The notes under the pieces: model-generated
The model's database searches: none
Seen by the model: only the letters and a program-made list of their open reading frames with translations
Told to the model about the DNA's origin: nothing
Made by a program: the position numbers and the translations under genes
Assembly: GCF_001280125.1 (NCBI RefSeq)
Contig: NZ_LGEG01000215.1
Coordinates: 1 to 64,000, forward strand
Source of the DNA: Streptomyces sp. NRRL F-6492
Lineage (GTDB): Bacteria; Actinomycetota; Actinomycetes; Streptomycetales; Streptomycetaceae
Direction: 5' to 3'
DNA length: 64,000 nt
In this document: positions 24,572 through 34,535 of the stretch, one piece after another
Position numbering within the stretch: position 1 is the first letter of the stretch
How the letters are laid out: the number at the start of each line of letters is the position of its first letter

Positions 24572-25647
24572 CCTCGGTGCTCCTGGGCGCGGCCCCGGCG
24601 GTCGGTCCGCGGGCCGACGACGGCGGCCTCCGCGCCGTCGGCGAACGCGTCCGGACCGTCCGCGGACTCGCCCTTGGCGGCGGCACCGGCCCGCTTGGCC
24701 AGGATGCGCTTCCGGAGGGCCTTGATCGACGGCTCGCGCTCCTTGAGGTCGGCGACCAGCGGGGTGGCGATGAAGATCGACGAGTACGCACCGGCCGCGA
24801 GACCCACGAACAGCGACAGCGAGATGTCGTTGAGCATGCCGGCGCCGAGGACGCCGCCGCCGATGAAGAGCAGGCCGGCGACCGGCAGCAGCGCCACGAC
24901 GGTGGTGTTGATCGAACGGACCAGGGTGCCGTTGATCGAGCGGTTGGCCATCTCGCTGTAGGTGAAGCGGGTCTGCTTCGTGATGTCCTTCGTCTGTTCC
25001 TTGAGGGAGTCGAAGACGACCACCGTGTCGTACAGCGAGTAGCCGAGGATCGTCAGGAGGCCGATGACCGTACCGACGGTGACCTCGAAGCCGACCAGGG
25101 AGTAGATGCCCACGGTGATGGTGAGGTCGTGGATGAGGGCGATGAGCGCCGCGACCGCCATTCTCCACTCGAAGGCGATGGCCAGGTAGATCACCACCAG
25201 GATCATGAAGACCCCGAGGCCGGTCCAGGCCTTGTTGGCGATCTGCTCGCCCCAGCTGGGGCCGACCAGCTCGGCCGCGATCTTCTCCTCGGCGACGTTC
25301 AGGTCCTTGGCCAGCTCCGAGCGGACCTGGTCGGACTGCGCGGTGTCGAGGCCGCCGACCTGGATGCGCAGCGAGCCGTTGCCGAGCTGCTGGACGATCG
25401 CGTCGTGGCCGGAGGCCTCTTCCGCGTACTCCTGGGCCTGGCTGACCGAGACGTCCGTCTTCGGGGTGGTGAAGACGGCGCCGCCCTGGAACTCGATGCC
25501 CATGTTGAGGCCGCGGACGGCCAGGGCGACGATGGCGGTGATGGTGATCAGGACGGACAGGCCGTACCAGATCTTGCGGTTGCCGATGAAGTCGTAGCCG
25601 ACCTCACCGCGGTGGAGTCGGGCGCCGAGATCTCCGAGCTTCGACAT
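24568..25647 (-). CDS. secF: Protein translocase subunit SecF
   Basis: Membrane partner of SecD that uses proton motive force to assist late preprotein export. The 359-residue protein has six transmembrane helices: one near 27-45, then five in the C-terminal half. It carries the GIEFQGG signature (about 51-57) and the GYSLYDTVVVFDSLKE motif of RND-type SecF. A charged tail (about 310-359) is longer than in E. coli. ATG 25647 comes 1 nt before the secD stop codon in reading direction, so secD and secF are adjacent and coupled. Confidence 0.97.
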   Translation of the reverse strand: MSKLGDLGARLHRGEVGYDFIGNRKIWYGLSVLITITAIVALAVRGLNMGIEFQGGAVFTTPKTDVSVSQAQEYAEEASGHDAIVQQLGNGSLRIQVGGLDTAQSDQVRSELAKDLNVAEEKIAAELVGPSWGEQIANKAWTGLGVFMILVVIYLAIAFEWRMAVAALIALIHDLTITVGIYSLVGFEVTVGTVIGLLTILGYSLYDTVVVFDSLKEQTKDITKQTRFTYSEMANRSINGTLVRSINTTVVALLPVAGLLFIGGGVLGAGMLNDISLSLFVGLAAGAYSSIFIATPLVADLKEREPSIKALRKRILAKRAGAAAKGESADGPDAFADGAEAAVVGPRTDRRGRAQEHRG

Positions 25648-25648
25648 C

Positions 25649-27421
25649 TCACGCCTCCTTCGGGTCGACAGGGCCGGCGGGGGCGGTGGTGCGGCGGGTG
25701 CGGCGCAGCGGCGGCTTGGCGCCGAGGCGCTTGGGGTCCAGGCCGGACCACGGGTGGCCGTCGCCGAAGAACTTGGTCCGCGCGAGCAGCGTCATGACCG
25801 GCTTGGTGAAGAGGAACACCACGACGATGTCGAGCAGGGTGGTCAGGCCGAGCGTGAACGCGAAGCCCTGGACCTTGCCGACGGTGACGATGAAGAGCAC
25901 GGCCGCGGCCAGGAACGACACGAAGTCGGAGACCAGGATGGTGCGGCGGGCGCGCGGCCAGGCGCGCTCGACGGCCGGGCGGAGCGTGCGGCCCTCGCGG
26001 AGCTCGTCGCGGATGCGCTCGAAGTAGACGATGAACGAGTCCGCGGTGATGCCGATGGCGACGATGGCGCCGCAGACGGCCGGCAGGTTCAGCGCGAAGC
26101 CGATGGCCGGGCCGAGCAGGGCCATGATCACGTAGGTGAGGAGCGCGGAGACGCCGAGGCTGAGGATGGCGATCAGCGACAGGCCGCGGTAGTAGGCGAC
26201 CAGGTAGATGATCACGAGGGCGAGGCCGATGGCGCCGGCGATCAGGCCGGCCTCCAGCTGGTCGCCGCCGAGCGCGGCGGTGACGGTGTCGACGCTCTGG
26301 GTCTGGAAGGAGAGCGGCAGGGCGCCGTAGGACAGGATGTTGCCGAGGTCCTGGGCGGTCTCCTGGTTGAAGCTGCCGGAGATCTCGGCGCTGGCGCTCA
26401 GCGTCTGGCGCACCGAGGGGGCCGAGACGACCTCGCCGTCGAGGACGATCGCGAACCGGTTCTGGGGCTCGCTCTGCTGCGACAGCTTGCCGGTGATCGA
26501 CTGGAACTTCTTCGATCCGCCGTCCGTGAAGTCCATGGTGACGATCCACATGCCGCGCTGCTGGTCGAAGACGCCCTTGGCGTCGTCGACGTCACGGCCG
26601 TCCACCTCTGCCGGGCCGAGGATGTACTTCGACCACGCGCCCGGAGCGTCCTCGCCGCAGGCCACGGTGGGCTGGTCCGGCTTGACGCCCTGGCCGGCGG
26701 CGGTGCGCTGCTTGGGGTCGAGGCAGTTCAGGGTGGTGAACTTCTGCTCGAGCGCCGCGGTGGCGGGGTCGGGCGTGGGGGTCACCTGCGGGGTGCCGGT
26801 GGCCTTCGGCGTCGCGGAGGACGAGGGCTGGGTGCTTCCGGTGGGCGTGGGGCTCGGGGCCTTGAGGGCCTCGGTGAGCGCGCGGCCCCGGGTGGAGGCG
26901 GTGGCCGACGGCGTGGCCGACTTCTCGCCCGCGGTCGCACCGGGGGTGGAGGCCGACGGCTTCGGCGAGGCCGAGCCCGAGGGGGTGGCGCTCGGCGCCG
27001 CCTGGGGAGCGCCGTTCGTCACCGCGAGGACGGGCCGGAAGTAGAGCTGGGCGGTGGTGCCGACCTGCTCACGGGCCTGCTTCTCGTTCGTCCCGCGAGG
27101 GATGTTGACGATGATGTTCTCGCGGCCCTGGGTCTGGACCTCGGCCTCGGAGACGCCCAGACCGTTGACACGGCGCTCGATGATGTCGACCGCGGTGTTC
27201 ATGTTGGTCTCGTTGACCGCCGACTCCTGGCCGGGGTCGGCCTTGGCCTTGAGCGTGATCGACGTGCCGCCGGCGAGGTCGATGCCGAGGCGCGGGGTGG
27301 TGTGCCCCGACCAGAACATGCCGCCGGTGAGCGCGACCATGGCGATCAGGATGAGTGCCAGGGCGCGGCCCGGCCGGCCCTGTCCCCCCGCCGGCCCTCG
27401 GCCCTTCTTCGGTGCTGCCAC
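25649..27421 (-). CDS. secD: Protein translocase subunit SecD with a low-complexity insert
   Basis: 590-residue RND-type export factor. The N-terminal helix (about 16-36) is followed by GIDLAGGTS, then the first extracytoplasmic domain carrying a Ser/Thr/Pro/Ala insert of about 90 residues (roughly 140-230) that E. coli SecD lacks, then five C-terminal helices with the GITADSFIVYFERIRDE motif. GTG 27421 has GGGAG 9 nt upstream; the longer upstream frame lacks support. It lies between yajC and secF in the usual order. Confidence 0.96.
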   Translation of the reverse strand: MAAPKKGRGPAGGQGRPGRALALILIAMVALTGGMFWSGHTTPRLGIDLAGGTSITLKAKADPGQESAVNETNMNTAVDIIERRVNGLGVSEAEVQTQGRENIIVNIPRGTNEKQAREQVGTTAQLYFRPVLAVTNGAPQAAPSATPSGSASPKPSASTPGATAGEKSATPSATASTRGRALTEALKAPSPTPTGSTQPSSSATPKATGTPQVTPTPDPATAALEQKFTTLNCLDPKQRTAAGQGVKPDQPTVACGEDAPGAWSKYILGPAEVDGRDVDDAKGVFDQQRGMWIVTMDFTDGGSKKFQSITGKLSQQSEPQNRFAIVLDGEVVSAPSVRQTLSASAEISGSFNQETAQDLGNILSYGALPLSFQTQSVDTVTAALGGDQLEAGLIAGAIGLALVIIYLVAYYRGLSLIAILSLGVSALLTYVIMALLGPAIGFALNLPAVCGAIVAIGITADSFIVYFERIRDELREGRTLRPAVERAWPRARRTILVSDFVSFLAAAVLFIVTVGKVQGFAFTLGLTTLLDIVVVFLFTKPVMTLLARTKFFGDGHPWSGLDPKRLGAKPPLRRTRRTTAPAGPVDPKEA

Positions 27422-27565
27422 CTGTCGTATCTCCCTGTCCAACCGTCGCGCTACGGGTGTGTGCGCGACGGCCACGAAGTATGTGTGGGGACCATCCCCC
27501 GCAGACGTGGAACCGTTCGGGGGCGCGCGCACCCCGGTGGGCGTGCGCGCGGTCCCCCGTCGCGC

Positions 27566-28039
27566 TTACTTCGCGCCGGTCTCGCCGTCGGTCTTGCCGT
27601 CCTTCTCCCCCTCGGTCGCGGCCTCGGCCGCGTCCGACTTCTTCGTCAGGTCCGCCTTCGGCGCGTCCTCGGCCGTGACCTCGGTGGCACCACCGGTCAG
27701 CGAGGAGGCGTCGTCCGGGACGACGGCGTCGGAGTCCGGGGACTCGCCGCTGTCGTCGTCGCCGTGGACGATCCGGTTGTACTCGGAGTCCTCGAGGACC
27801 GCGCCGATCGCGTTCTTGGCGTAGACGGCGTGCACGCCCGGGGCGACCTCGAGGAGAACGGTCTCGTCGCCGATCTCCTTGACGGTGGCGTACATGCCCC
27901 CGATCGTGCGTACGCCGGTGCCGGGCTGCATCTCGTCACGCATGCGCGCCGCCTGCTGCTGCTTCTTCTTGGCGGAGCGGGTCATCAGGAACATGGCCCC
28001 GATGAGGACGATGAAGGGGAGGAGGGTCACGATGCTCAC
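27566..28039 (-). CDS. yajC: Preprotein translocase accessory subunit YajC
   Basis: 157 residues: one N-terminal transmembrane helix (about 3-20), a basic stretch SAKKKQQQ, the YajC core with GVRTIGGMYATVKEIGDETVLLEV (two halves), and a long acidic, low-complexity C-terminus (about 90-157). It associates with SecDF. GTG 28039 is the start. It lies 144 bp upstream of secD on the same strand. Confidence 0.95.
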   Translation of the reverse strand: MSIVTLLPFIVLIGAMFLMTRSAKKKQQQAARMRDEMQPGTGVRTIGGMYATVKEIGDETVLLEVAPGVHAVYAKNAIGAVLEDSEYNRIVHGDDDSGESPDSDAVVPDDASSLTGGATEVTAEDAPKADLTKKSDAAEAATEGEKDGKTDGETGAK

Positions 28040-28204
28040 GGGACGGATTTCCTTCGCACGGTCGCGGAGAACCCGCGGCCTGATCTTCGGGGGTGGGCGC
28101 GCCGACCGAAAGGGGCGGCATCGGCGGAGTCTAGGCGAGTCCGCATCGATGGAACAACGTCCAGCATCGCACCCCGGTTCCGGTCCGGGCGAGTGTCCGC
28201 TCCG

Positions 28205-29305
28205 TCACGCCCCGAAGAGCCCCTGTTGTCCCGTTCCCGTGCCGCTCCCCGCACCGCCCGGGCCCGCTGCCTGCGGCGGAACGAGTCCGAGGTGCGTCCA
28301 CGCGGCGGGTGTGGCGACGCGGCCACGGGGCGTGCGGGCCAGCAGACCCTCGCGCACGAGGAAGGGTTCGGCGACCTCCTCGACGGTCTCGCGCTCCTCC
28401 CCCACCGCGACCGCGAGGGTGGACAGGCCGACCGGTCCGCCGCCGAAGAGCTTGAGGAGGGCCTCCAGGACGGCGCGGTCGAGCCGGTCGAGGCCGCGGC
28501 CGTCGACCTCGTACACGCTGAGGGCGGCCTCGGCGATCTCGCGGGTGATCACTCCGTCCGCCCTGACCTGCGCGTAGTCGCGGACCCGGCGCAGCAGGCG
28601 GTTGGCGATGCGGGGGGTGCCGCGGGAGCGGCCGGCGATCTCGGCGGCCCCGGCCGGGTCGATCTCGACGTCGAGGAGTCCGGCGGAGCGGTGGATGACG
28701 CGCTGGAGCTCGGACGGGTCGTAGAACTCCATGTGGCCGGTGAAGCCGAAGCGGTCGCGCAGCGGGGGCGGCAGGAGGCCGGCCCGGGTGGTGGCGCCGA
28801 CGAGGGTGAAGGGCGGCAGTTCGAGGGGGATGGCGGTGGCGCCGGGGCCCTTGCCGACGATGACGTCGACGCGGAAGTCCTCCATCGCCATGTAGAGCAT
28901 CTCCTCGGCGGGCCGGGACATCCGGTGGATCTCGTCGAGGAAGAGGATCTCGCCCTCCTGGAGGGAGGAGAGGATCGCGGCGAGGTCGCCGGCGTGCTGG
29001 ATGGCGGGGCCGGAGGTGATGCGGATCGGGGCGTTCATCTCGGCCGCGATGATCATCGAGAGGGTGGTCTTGCCGAGGCCGGGGGCGCCGGAGAGCAGGA
29101 CGTGGTCGGCGGTGGCGCCGCGCTGCCGGGCGGCCTTGAGGACCAGGTCGAGCTGCTGGCGGACCTTCTCCTGGCCGACGAACTCGCCGAGGTCCTTGGG
29201 GCGCAGGGCCGCCTCGACGGCCTGGTCGTCGCCCTCTGCGGCGGCGTCGACGATGCGCGCCTCGGCGTCGTGTGCCTCGGCGGTGGTGTCGTCGTCCCAG
29301 TTCAC
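28205..29305 (-). CDS. ruvB: Holliday junction branch-migration helicase RuvB
   Basis: Hexameric AAA+ motor driving branch migration with RuvA. The 366-residue protein has Walker [10 protein letters not shown] (about 71-79), Walker [10 protein letters not shown], sensor 1 GATTRAG, and the C-terminal winged helix [14 protein letters not shown] 29305 gives NWDDDTT with AGAAGG 8 nt upstream. A Gly/Thr/Gln-rich tail ends the protein. It is last in the ruvC-ruvA-ruvB run. Confidence 0.97.
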   Translation of the reverse strand: MNWDDDTTAEAHDAEARIVDAAAEGDDQAVEAALRPKDLGEFVGQEKVRQQLDLVLKAARQRGATADHVLLSGAPGLGKTTLSMIIAAEMNAPIRITSGPAIQHAGDLAAILSSLQEGEILFLDEIHRMSRPAEEMLYMAMEDFRVDVIVGKGPGATAIPLELPPFTLVGATTRAGLLPPPLRDRFGFTGHMEFYDPSELQRVIHRSAGLLDVEIDPAGAAEIAGRSRGTPRIANRLLRRVRDYAQVRADGVITREIAEAALSVYEVDGRGLDRLDRAVLEALLKLFGGGPVGLSTLAVAVGEERETVEEVAEPFLVREGLLARTPRGRVATPAAWTHLGLVPPQAAGPGGAGSGTGTGQQGLFGA

Positions 29306-29355
29306 GGTGGATGCCTTCTCGTTCGTACGGCCCGGCCGGGCGGGGTCGGGGGTGG

Positions 29356-29985
29356 TCAGCGGGCGCGGTTGAGGGTCCGCAGGGCGGCGCGGAGCAGCTG
29401 CGGCACGGGGGCGGTGCCGGTCTCGGCGATGGCGGCCTCGGCCTGCGGGGCGACGGCGACGACGGCCTCCTCGGCCTCGCGGCTCGCGTAGCCGAGGCCG
29501 ACGAGGGCGGCGGCGAGCTGCTCGGTCCACGGGGCGGGGCCGGAGGCGACGCGCTGGGCGCCGACGAGGCCGCTGCTGCCGAGGGGGGAGCCGAGCTTGT
29601 CCTTCAGTTCGAGCAGGAGCTTCTGCGCGCCCTTCTTCCCGATGCCGGGGACGGCCATGAGGGCCTTCTCGTCCCCGGTGGAGACGGCGAGGCGCAGCGC
29701 GTCGGGGCTGTGCACGCCGAGCATGGCCTGGGCGAGGCGGGGGCCGACGCCGCTGGCGGTCTGGAGGAGTTCGAAGACCTGCCGCTCGTCGTCGTCGGCG
29801 AAGCCGTACAGGGTGAGGGAGTCCTCGCGGACGACGAGGGAGGTGGCGAGCCGGGCGTCCTCGCCGATCCGCAGTCCGGCGATGGTCGCCGGGGTGCAGT
29901 GGACGGCCATGCCCACGCCGCCGACCTGGACGACGGCGGTGGTGGGGGCGAGGGCGGCGACCGGGCCGCTGACGAAGGCGATCAT
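29356..29985 (-). CDS. ruvA: Holliday junction DNA-binding protein RuvA
   Basis: 209-residue tetrameric junction-binding protein with an OB-fold domain I (1-63), tandem helix-hairpin-helix domain II ([17 protein letters not shown] and [21 protein letters not shown]), and a C-terminal UBA-like domain III that contacts RuvB ([19 protein letters not shown]). ATG 29985 overlaps the ruvC stop (ATGA). Confidence 0.97.
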   Translation of the reverse strand: MIAFVSGPVAALAPTTAVVQVGGVGMAVHCTPATIAGLRIGEDARLATSLVVREDSLTLYGFADDDERQVFELLQTASGVGPRLAQAMLGVHSPDALRLAVSTGDEKALMAVPGIGKKGAQKLLLELKDKLGSPLGSSGLVGAQRVASGPAPWTEQLAAALVGLGYASREAEEAVVAVAPQAEAAIAETGTAPVPQLLRAALRTLNRAR

Positions 29986-30548
29986 CGGATTCGGCCTTTC
30001 ACTGCGGACGCGTGCCGGGCGGCCGCTTCCTGGAGGCGGTTCTGGGTGGCGACGGCCTGCTGGAGGCGGTTCTGGGCGGGGGCCCGCCAGATGTGGCAGA
30101 TGGCGAGGGCGAGGGCGTCGGCGGCGTCGGCGGGCCTGGGCGGCTCGGAGAGCCGGAGCAGCCGGGTCACCATGGTCCCGACCTGGGCCTTGTCGGCGCG
30201 GCCGCTGCCGGTGACGGCGGCCTTGACCTCGCTGGGGGTGTGCAGGGCGACGGGGATCCCGCGGCGGGAGGCGCAGAGCATGGCGACCGCGCTGGCCTGG
30301 GCGGTGCCCATCACCGTGCGCACGTTGTGCTGGCTGAACACCCGCTCCACGGCGACGAGTTCGGGCGAGAAGCGGTCGATCCACTCCTCTATCCCCTGCT
30401 CGATGCCGACCAGGCGCATGCCGATGTCGGCGTCCGCGGGCGTCCGCACCACTCCGACGCCGAGCATGGTCAGGGGCCGGCCGGCGACGCCCTCGACGAC
30501 GCCGACGCCGCACCGGGTGAGCCCGGGGTCCACTCCGAGTACGCGCAC
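29982..30548 (-). CDS. ruvC: Holliday junction resolvase RuvC
   Basis: RNase H-fold endonuclease that cuts Holliday junctions resolved by RuvAB. The 188-residue protein has the catalytic Asp7 in [12 protein letters not shown], the Glu in [12 protein letters not shown] (about 68), and the paired acids in [14 protein letters not shown] (about 140-144). Its C-terminus carries a repeat, AQNRLQQ then TQNRLQE, encoded by a duplicated stretch. GTG 30548 is the start, preceded by GAGGGGG. Confidence 0.97.
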   Translation of the reverse strand: MRVLGVDPGLTRCGVGVVEGVAGRPLTMLGVGVVRTPADADIGMRLVGIEQGIEEWIDRFSPELVAVERVFSQHNVRTVMGTAQASAVAMLCASRRGIPVALHTPSEVKAAVTGSGRADKAQVGTMVTRLLRLSEPPRPADAADALALAICHIWRAPAQNRLQQAVATQNRLQEAAARHASAVKGRIR

Positions 30549-30603
30549 GTCGCCCCCTCTCTTCGATCTCCTGTTTGAGCAGGCTATCGGGTGCCACCGA
30601 CAA

Positions 30604-30645
30604 CGCGGCGGGCCGACGGGAGCGTGTCCCCGTCGGCCCGCCGCG
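30604..30645 (-). terminator. yebC terminator hairpin
   Basis: A perfect 17-bp stem (30604-30620 with 30629-30645) and an 8-nt loop, 13 nt after the yebC stop on the minus strand. It separates yebC from ruvC. Confidence 0.75.
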
Positions 30646-30657
30646 CGAAGCAGGTGA

Positions 30658-31410
30658 TCAGGCGTCGACCTTCGCCATGACCTCGTCGCTGACGTCGAAG
30701 TTGGCGAAGACGTTCTGCACGTCGTCGCTGTCCTCGAGCGCGTCGATCAGCTTGAACATCTTGCGCGCGCCCTCCTCGTCCAGCTCGACCTGCATGGTCG
30801 GGACGAAGCTGGAGTCGGCGGAGTCGTAGTCGATGCCGGCCGTCTGGAGCGCGGTGCGGACCGCGACCAGGTCGGTGGCCTCGCTGATGACCTCGAAGGA
30901 CTCGCCGAGGTCGTTGACCTCCTCGGCGCCCGCGTCGAGCACCGCGCCCAGGACGTCGTCCTCGGACAGCTCGCCCTTGGGGAGCACGACGACGCCCTTG
31001 CGGTTGAACAGGTACGAGACGGAGCCCGGGTCCGCCATGGAGCCGCCGTTGCGGGTCATGGCCACGCGCACGTCGGAGGCGGCGCGGTTCCGGTTGTCGG
31101 TGAGGCACTCGATGAGCACCGCGACGCCGTTCGGGCCGTAACCCTCGTACATGATCGTGGCGTAGTCGACGCCGCCGGCCTCAAGACCACCGCCGCGCTT
31201 GACCGCGGAGTCGATGTTCTTGTTGGGGACCGAGCTCTTCTTCGCCTTCTGGATGGCGTCGAAGAGGGTCGGGTTGCCCTCGGGGTCGGCGCCGCCCGTA
31301 CGGGCCGCGACCTCGATGTTCTTGATCAGCTTCGCGAAGAGCTTGCCGCGCTTGGCGTCGATCACGGCCTTCTTGTGCTTCGTCGTAGCCCATTTAGAGT
31401 GGCCGGACAT
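30658..31410 (-). CDS. yebC: YebC/PmpR family protein (TACO1 family)
   Basis: 250-residue member of a widespread family described as transcriptional regulators and, more recently, as ribosome-associated factors easing proline-rich translation. It opens [16 protein letters not shown] and has the [15 protein letters not shown] signature. The start ATG is at 31410. It is placed between pdxT and ruvC, as in many actinobacteria. Confidence 0.96.
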   Translation of the reverse strand: MSGHSKWATTKHKKAVIDAKRGKLFAKLIKNIEVAARTGGADPEGNPTLFDAIQKAKKSSVPNKNIDSAVKRGGGLEAGGVDYATIMYEGYGPNGVAVLIECLTDNRNRAASDVRVAMTRNGGSMADPGSVSYLFNRKGVVVLPKGELSEDDVLGAVLDAGAEEVNDLGESFEVISEATDLVAVRTALQTAGIDYDSADSSFVPTMQVELDEEGARKMFKLIDALEDSDDVQNVFANFDVSDEVMAKVDA

Positions 31411-31472
31411 CTGCCTGTCTCCTTCGCGTAACCCTTTTCTGAACGAACCCCAGAGATCCTACCGGGATCGGA

Positions 31473-32063
31473 TCAGCCCGCCGCGCGCACCATGTCGACG
31501 AACAGGGCGTGGATGCGGTGGTCGCCGGTGAGTTCGGGGTGGAACGAGGTCGCGAGCGCCCGACCCTGCCGTACGGCGACGACGTGGCCCTCGTGCTCGG
31601 CGAGGACCTCGACGGCCGCGCCGACCGACTCCACCCAGGGGGCCCGGATGAAGACGCCCTCGACGGGGCCGTCCTCGATGCCCGTGACGGTGACGCCGGC
31701 CTCGAAGGACTCGTTCTGCCGGCCGAAGGCGTTGCGGCGGACGATCATGTCGATGCCGCCGAAGGTCTCCTGGCCCGAGCGCGGGTCGAGGATCTTGTCG
31801 GCGAGCATGATCAGGCCGGCGCAGGTGCCGTAGACCGGGAGGCCCGCGGCGATGCGCTCGCGCAGCGGCTCCATGAGGCCGAAGAGCGCGGCCAGCTTGG
31901 AGATGGTGGTGGACTCGCCGCCGGGGATGACGAGGCCGTCGACCTCGGCGAGCTCTTCGGGGCGCCTCACCGGCCTGGCCACGGCGTCCGCCGCGGCCAG
32001 GGCGATCAGATGCTCCCGTACGTCGCCCTGGAGGGCCAGGACACCGATCACAGGAGTGCTCAT
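31473..32063 (-). CDS. pdxT: Pyridoxal 5'-phosphate synthase glutaminase subunit
   Basis: Supplies ammonia from glutamine to PdxS. The 196-residue class I glutamine amidotransferase has GGEST (48-52), the nucleophile Cys81 in YGTCAGLI, and the His/Glu pair in [11 protein letters not shown] (about 172-176). ATG 32063 lies 6 nt downstream of the pdxS stop. The pair makes PLP by the DXP-independent route. Confidence 0.97.
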   Translation of the reverse strand: MSTPVIGVLALQGDVREHLIALAAADAVARPVRRPEELAEVDGLVIPGGESTTISKLAALFGLMEPLRERIAAGLPVYGTCAGLIMLADKILDPRSGQETFGGIDMIVRRNAFGRQNESFEAGVTVTGIEDGPVEGVFIRAPWVESVGAAVEVLAEHEGHVVAVRQGRALATSFHPELTGDHRIHALFVDMVRAAG

Positions 32064-32069
32064 GAGTGC

Positions 32070-32984
32070 TTACCAGCCGCGGTTGGCGTAGCGCTCGGAC
32101 TCGGGGAGGGTGTCGCAGTTGATGCCGACCATGGCCTCGCCCAGGTTGCGGGAGGCGTCCGCGATGATCTTCGGGTCGTCGTAGAAGGTGGTGGCCTTCA
32201 CGATGGCGGCGGCGCGCTTGGCCGGGTCGCCCGACTTGAAGATGCCGGAGCCGACGAAGACGCCCTCGGCGCCGAGCTGGCGCATGAGCGCGGCGTCGGC
32301 GGGGGTGGCGACGCCACCGGCGGAGAAGAGGACGACCGGCAGCTTGCCGAGCTCGGCGACCTCCTTGACCAGCTCGTACGGGGCGCGCAGGTCCTTGGCG
32401 GCGGCGAACAGCTCGTTGTTGTCGAAGCCGCGCAGCCTCGCGATCTCGTTCTTGATCTGGCGCAGGTGGCGGACGGCCTCGACGACGTTGCCGGTGCCGG
32501 CCTCGCCCTTGGAGCGGATCATGGCCGCGCCCTCGGCGATGCGGCGCAGGGCCTCGCCCAGGTTGGTGGCGCCACAGACGAAGGGCGTGGTGAAGGCCCA
32601 CTTGTCGGAGTGGTTGACCTCGTCGGCCGGGGTCAGGACCTCGGACTCGTCGATGTAGTCGACGCCGAGGGACTGGAGGACCTGGGCCTCGACGAAGTGG
32701 CCGATGCGGGACTTGGCCATGACCGGGATGGAGACCGCGCCGATGATCTCCTCGATCATGTTCGGGTCGGACATGCGGGCCACGCCGCCGTCCTTGCGGA
32801 TGTCCGCGGGGACCCGCTCCAGGGCCATGACGGCCACGGCGCCGGCGTCCTCGGCGATCTTCGCCTGCTCGGCGTTGACCACGTCCATGATCACGCCGCC
32901 CTTGAGCTGCTCGGCCATGCCGCGCTTCACGCGCGCGGTGCCGGTCTCGGGGGACGAGGAGGGGGTGGAAGGCGTGGTGGACAC
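32070..32984 (-). CDS. pdxS: Pyridoxal 5'-phosphate synthase lyase subunit
   Basis: Combines ribose 5-phosphate, glyceraldehyde 3-phosphate and ammonia into PLP, forming dodecamers decorated with PdxT. The 304-residue protein has the usual [19 protein letters not shown] start after a short polar leader, the Schiff-base Lys in [10 protein letters not shown], and [14 protein letters not shown] 32984 follows GAGGT; an upstream frame extension lacks any family similarity. Confidence 0.97.
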   Translation of the reverse strand: MSTTPSTPSSSPETGTARVKRGMAEQLKGGVIMDVVNAEQAKIAEDAGAVAVMALERVPADIRKDGGVARMSDPNMIEEIIGAVSIPVMAKSRIGHFVEAQVLQSLGVDYIDESEVLTPADEVNHSDKWAFTTPFVCGATNLGEALRRIAEGAAMIRSKGEAGTGNVVEAVRHLRQIKNEIARLRGFDNNELFAAAKDLRAPYELVKEVAELGKLPVVLFSAGGVATPADAALMRQLGAEGVFVGSGIFKSGDPAKRAAAIVKATTFYDDPKIIADASRNLGEAMVGINCDTLPESERYANRGW

Positions 32985-33099
32985 GGATACCTCACTGGTG
33001 ACAACGGGGGTTGACGACAGAGACGAGGAAACAGTCCACCCATGGGCCACGGCAAGGGCCAATGTGGACCCGGTGGATCGTTTTCGCAGGTGGGGACGA

Positions 33100-33642
33100 T
33101 CAAGCCGGGCGATCGGCAAGGGCCACCGGGGGCTCGTCGTCCATTTCGAAGGCCAGGGGGAAGGGGGCGTGGCCCGCGAGCCGGAGCCAGCGGACCGTGC
33201 GGTGGCGGCGCAGGGCGCGGGCGGCCCGTACGGCGTCGTTGTGGAAGCGGCGGGCCATCGGCACCCGGCGCACGGCCTGCGCGAGCTCCCCCGCGGCCTC
33301 CTCGCCGCCGGGGGCCTCCCGTACGAGCTCCATCTGCTCGGGCTCGCCGAAGACGGCCCGCAGCGCCTGGCTGAGCTCGCTCTCGGCGACCTCGCGCTGG
33401 TCCTCCTCGGCCTGCCGGGCGGCGTGCGCGGCCTCGTACAGCACGATCGAGGCGGCCGGGTCGAGGACCCCGGAGGTGGCCAGTTCCTGAGTGACCGAGG
33501 CCCGGCGCAGCAGCTGCGCGTCCAGGGCCGCGCGGGCGGCGTCGATGCGCGAGTGCAGCCGGTCGAGCCGGCCGGCGGTCCAGCTGAGGTAGACGCCGAT
33601 GACGATCAGCGCGACGACGGTCCAGATCAGGGTTTGGGTCAC
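33100..33642 (-). CDS. LemA-like single-pass membrane protein
   Basis: 180 residues with an N-terminal helix (about 4-22) and a long helical bundle. [24 protein letters not shown] (two halves) and [16 protein letters not shown] followed by [13 protein letters not shown] parallel the LemA family pattern (ALDxQLxRR; ARRFYNDAV; F-x-EPF). The family function is unknown. GTG 33642 is the start. It lies 11 bp downstream of the MBL gene and may share its transcript. The LemA assignment is by pattern and not by search. Confidence 0.72.
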   Translation of the reverse strand: MTQTLIWTVVALIVIGVYLSWTAGRLDRLHSRIDAARAALDAQLLRRASVTQELATSGVLDPAASIVLYEAAHAARQAEEDQREVAESELSQALRAVFGEPEQMELVREAPGGEEAAGELAQAVRRVPMARRFHNDAVRAARALRRHRTVRWLRLAGHAPFPLAFEMDDEPPVALADRPA

Positions 33643-33653
33643 GGGCGCACAGG

Positions 33654-34295
33654 CTACCGGGGCGGTGGCAGCACGCCTTCCCGAAGGGCGTGGTCGTGGG
33701 CGAACAGGACACGGGCCGGGCGGCCGTCGGCCAGTTCGGCGAGCCGGGCGAGCCAGGGGCGGTACGGGGTCCCGAACTCCGCCGCGAAATCGTAGGCCTG
33801 GCCCGCGAGGACGGTCACGCGGTCGCCGTGGTCGAGGAGGAGCGACCGGTGTCCCTCGGTGTGGCCGGGCGTGGGCACGACGAGGACGCCGGGCGCGATC
33901 TCGTGCTCGCCGTCCAGCTCCTCGTACCGGACGCCGGGCAGGAGCGAGTCGATGGTGTGCCCGCCGGCCCGGGCGCGGGCGAGTTCGGCGCGCTGGACGA
34001 GGACGGGGGTGTCGGGGAAGCGCTGGTTGCCGCCGATGTGGTCGAAGTGGAGGTGGCAGTTGACGACGGCGTCCACGTCGGCGGGACGGACGGTGAGCGG
34101 CCTGCGGACCGGCCGGTAGTGGGCGTCGGTCTCGGGCGAGCCGCCGCCCATGCCGGTGTCGAGGAGGAGCGCTCCGCGCGCGTGCCGCACGAGGTAGCCG
34201 AAGACGGGCTCCACGCGCGCGTGGGGACCGCCCCACTCCTCGGCGGGACGGGTGAGGTGACCGAGGTCGAGCCGGTGCACGGTGATCGGGGTCAT
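33654..34295 (-). CDS. MBL-fold hydrolase, N-acyl-homoserine-lactonase-like
   Basis: 213-residue metallo-beta-lactamase-fold protein with HLHFDHIGG zinc ligands, a downstream PGHTEGHRSLLL, and a late Asp/His (LFAHDHALREG). Arrangement and size match the AttM/AiiA-like lactonase subgroup, but the natural substrate is unknown. ATG 34295 is the start. The next upstream gene (pimA) ends 240 bp away, so it may have its own promoter in that gap. Confidence 0.85.
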   Translation of the reverse strand: MTPITVHRLDLGHLTRPAEEWGGPHARVEPVFGYLVRHARGALLLDTGMGGGSPETDAHYRPVRRPLTVRPADVDAVVNCHLHFDHIGGNQRFPDTPVLVQRAELARARAGGHTIDSLLPGVRYEELDGEHEIAPGVLVVPTPGHTEGHRSLLLDHGDRVTVLAGQAYDFAAEFGTPYRPWLARLAELADGRPARVLFAHDHALREGVLPPPR

Positions 34296-34379
34296 CGCCC
34301 CAGCCCGCGGCGCGGGACCCGCCGGGCGGGCGGTTTCAGCCGGGAGCGTACGGGTGGGACGGCCGCCCCGGGTCCCGCC

Positions 34380-34440
34380 GCCGGCGTACGGACGAATCCG
34401 CGACCGGCGTACGGACAGGCCCGCGATCGGTGTACGGACG
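34380..34440. repeat. Degenerate GTACGGAC repeats between pimA and the MBL gene
   Basis: GTACGGAC occurs at about 34384, 34405 and 34431, each preceded by C/G-rich GACCGGC-like or CGATCGGT sequence. The gap 34296-34535 otherwise shows no gene. Confidence 0.6.
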
Positions 34441-34535
34441 GGCCCGCCGTCCCGCTGCGGACGGGGACCCGTGACCGGCGCGCAGTGACGGGCCCGCCGT
34501 CCGCGTACGGGCGGGGCCCTACCCCCGCCCCCGCC

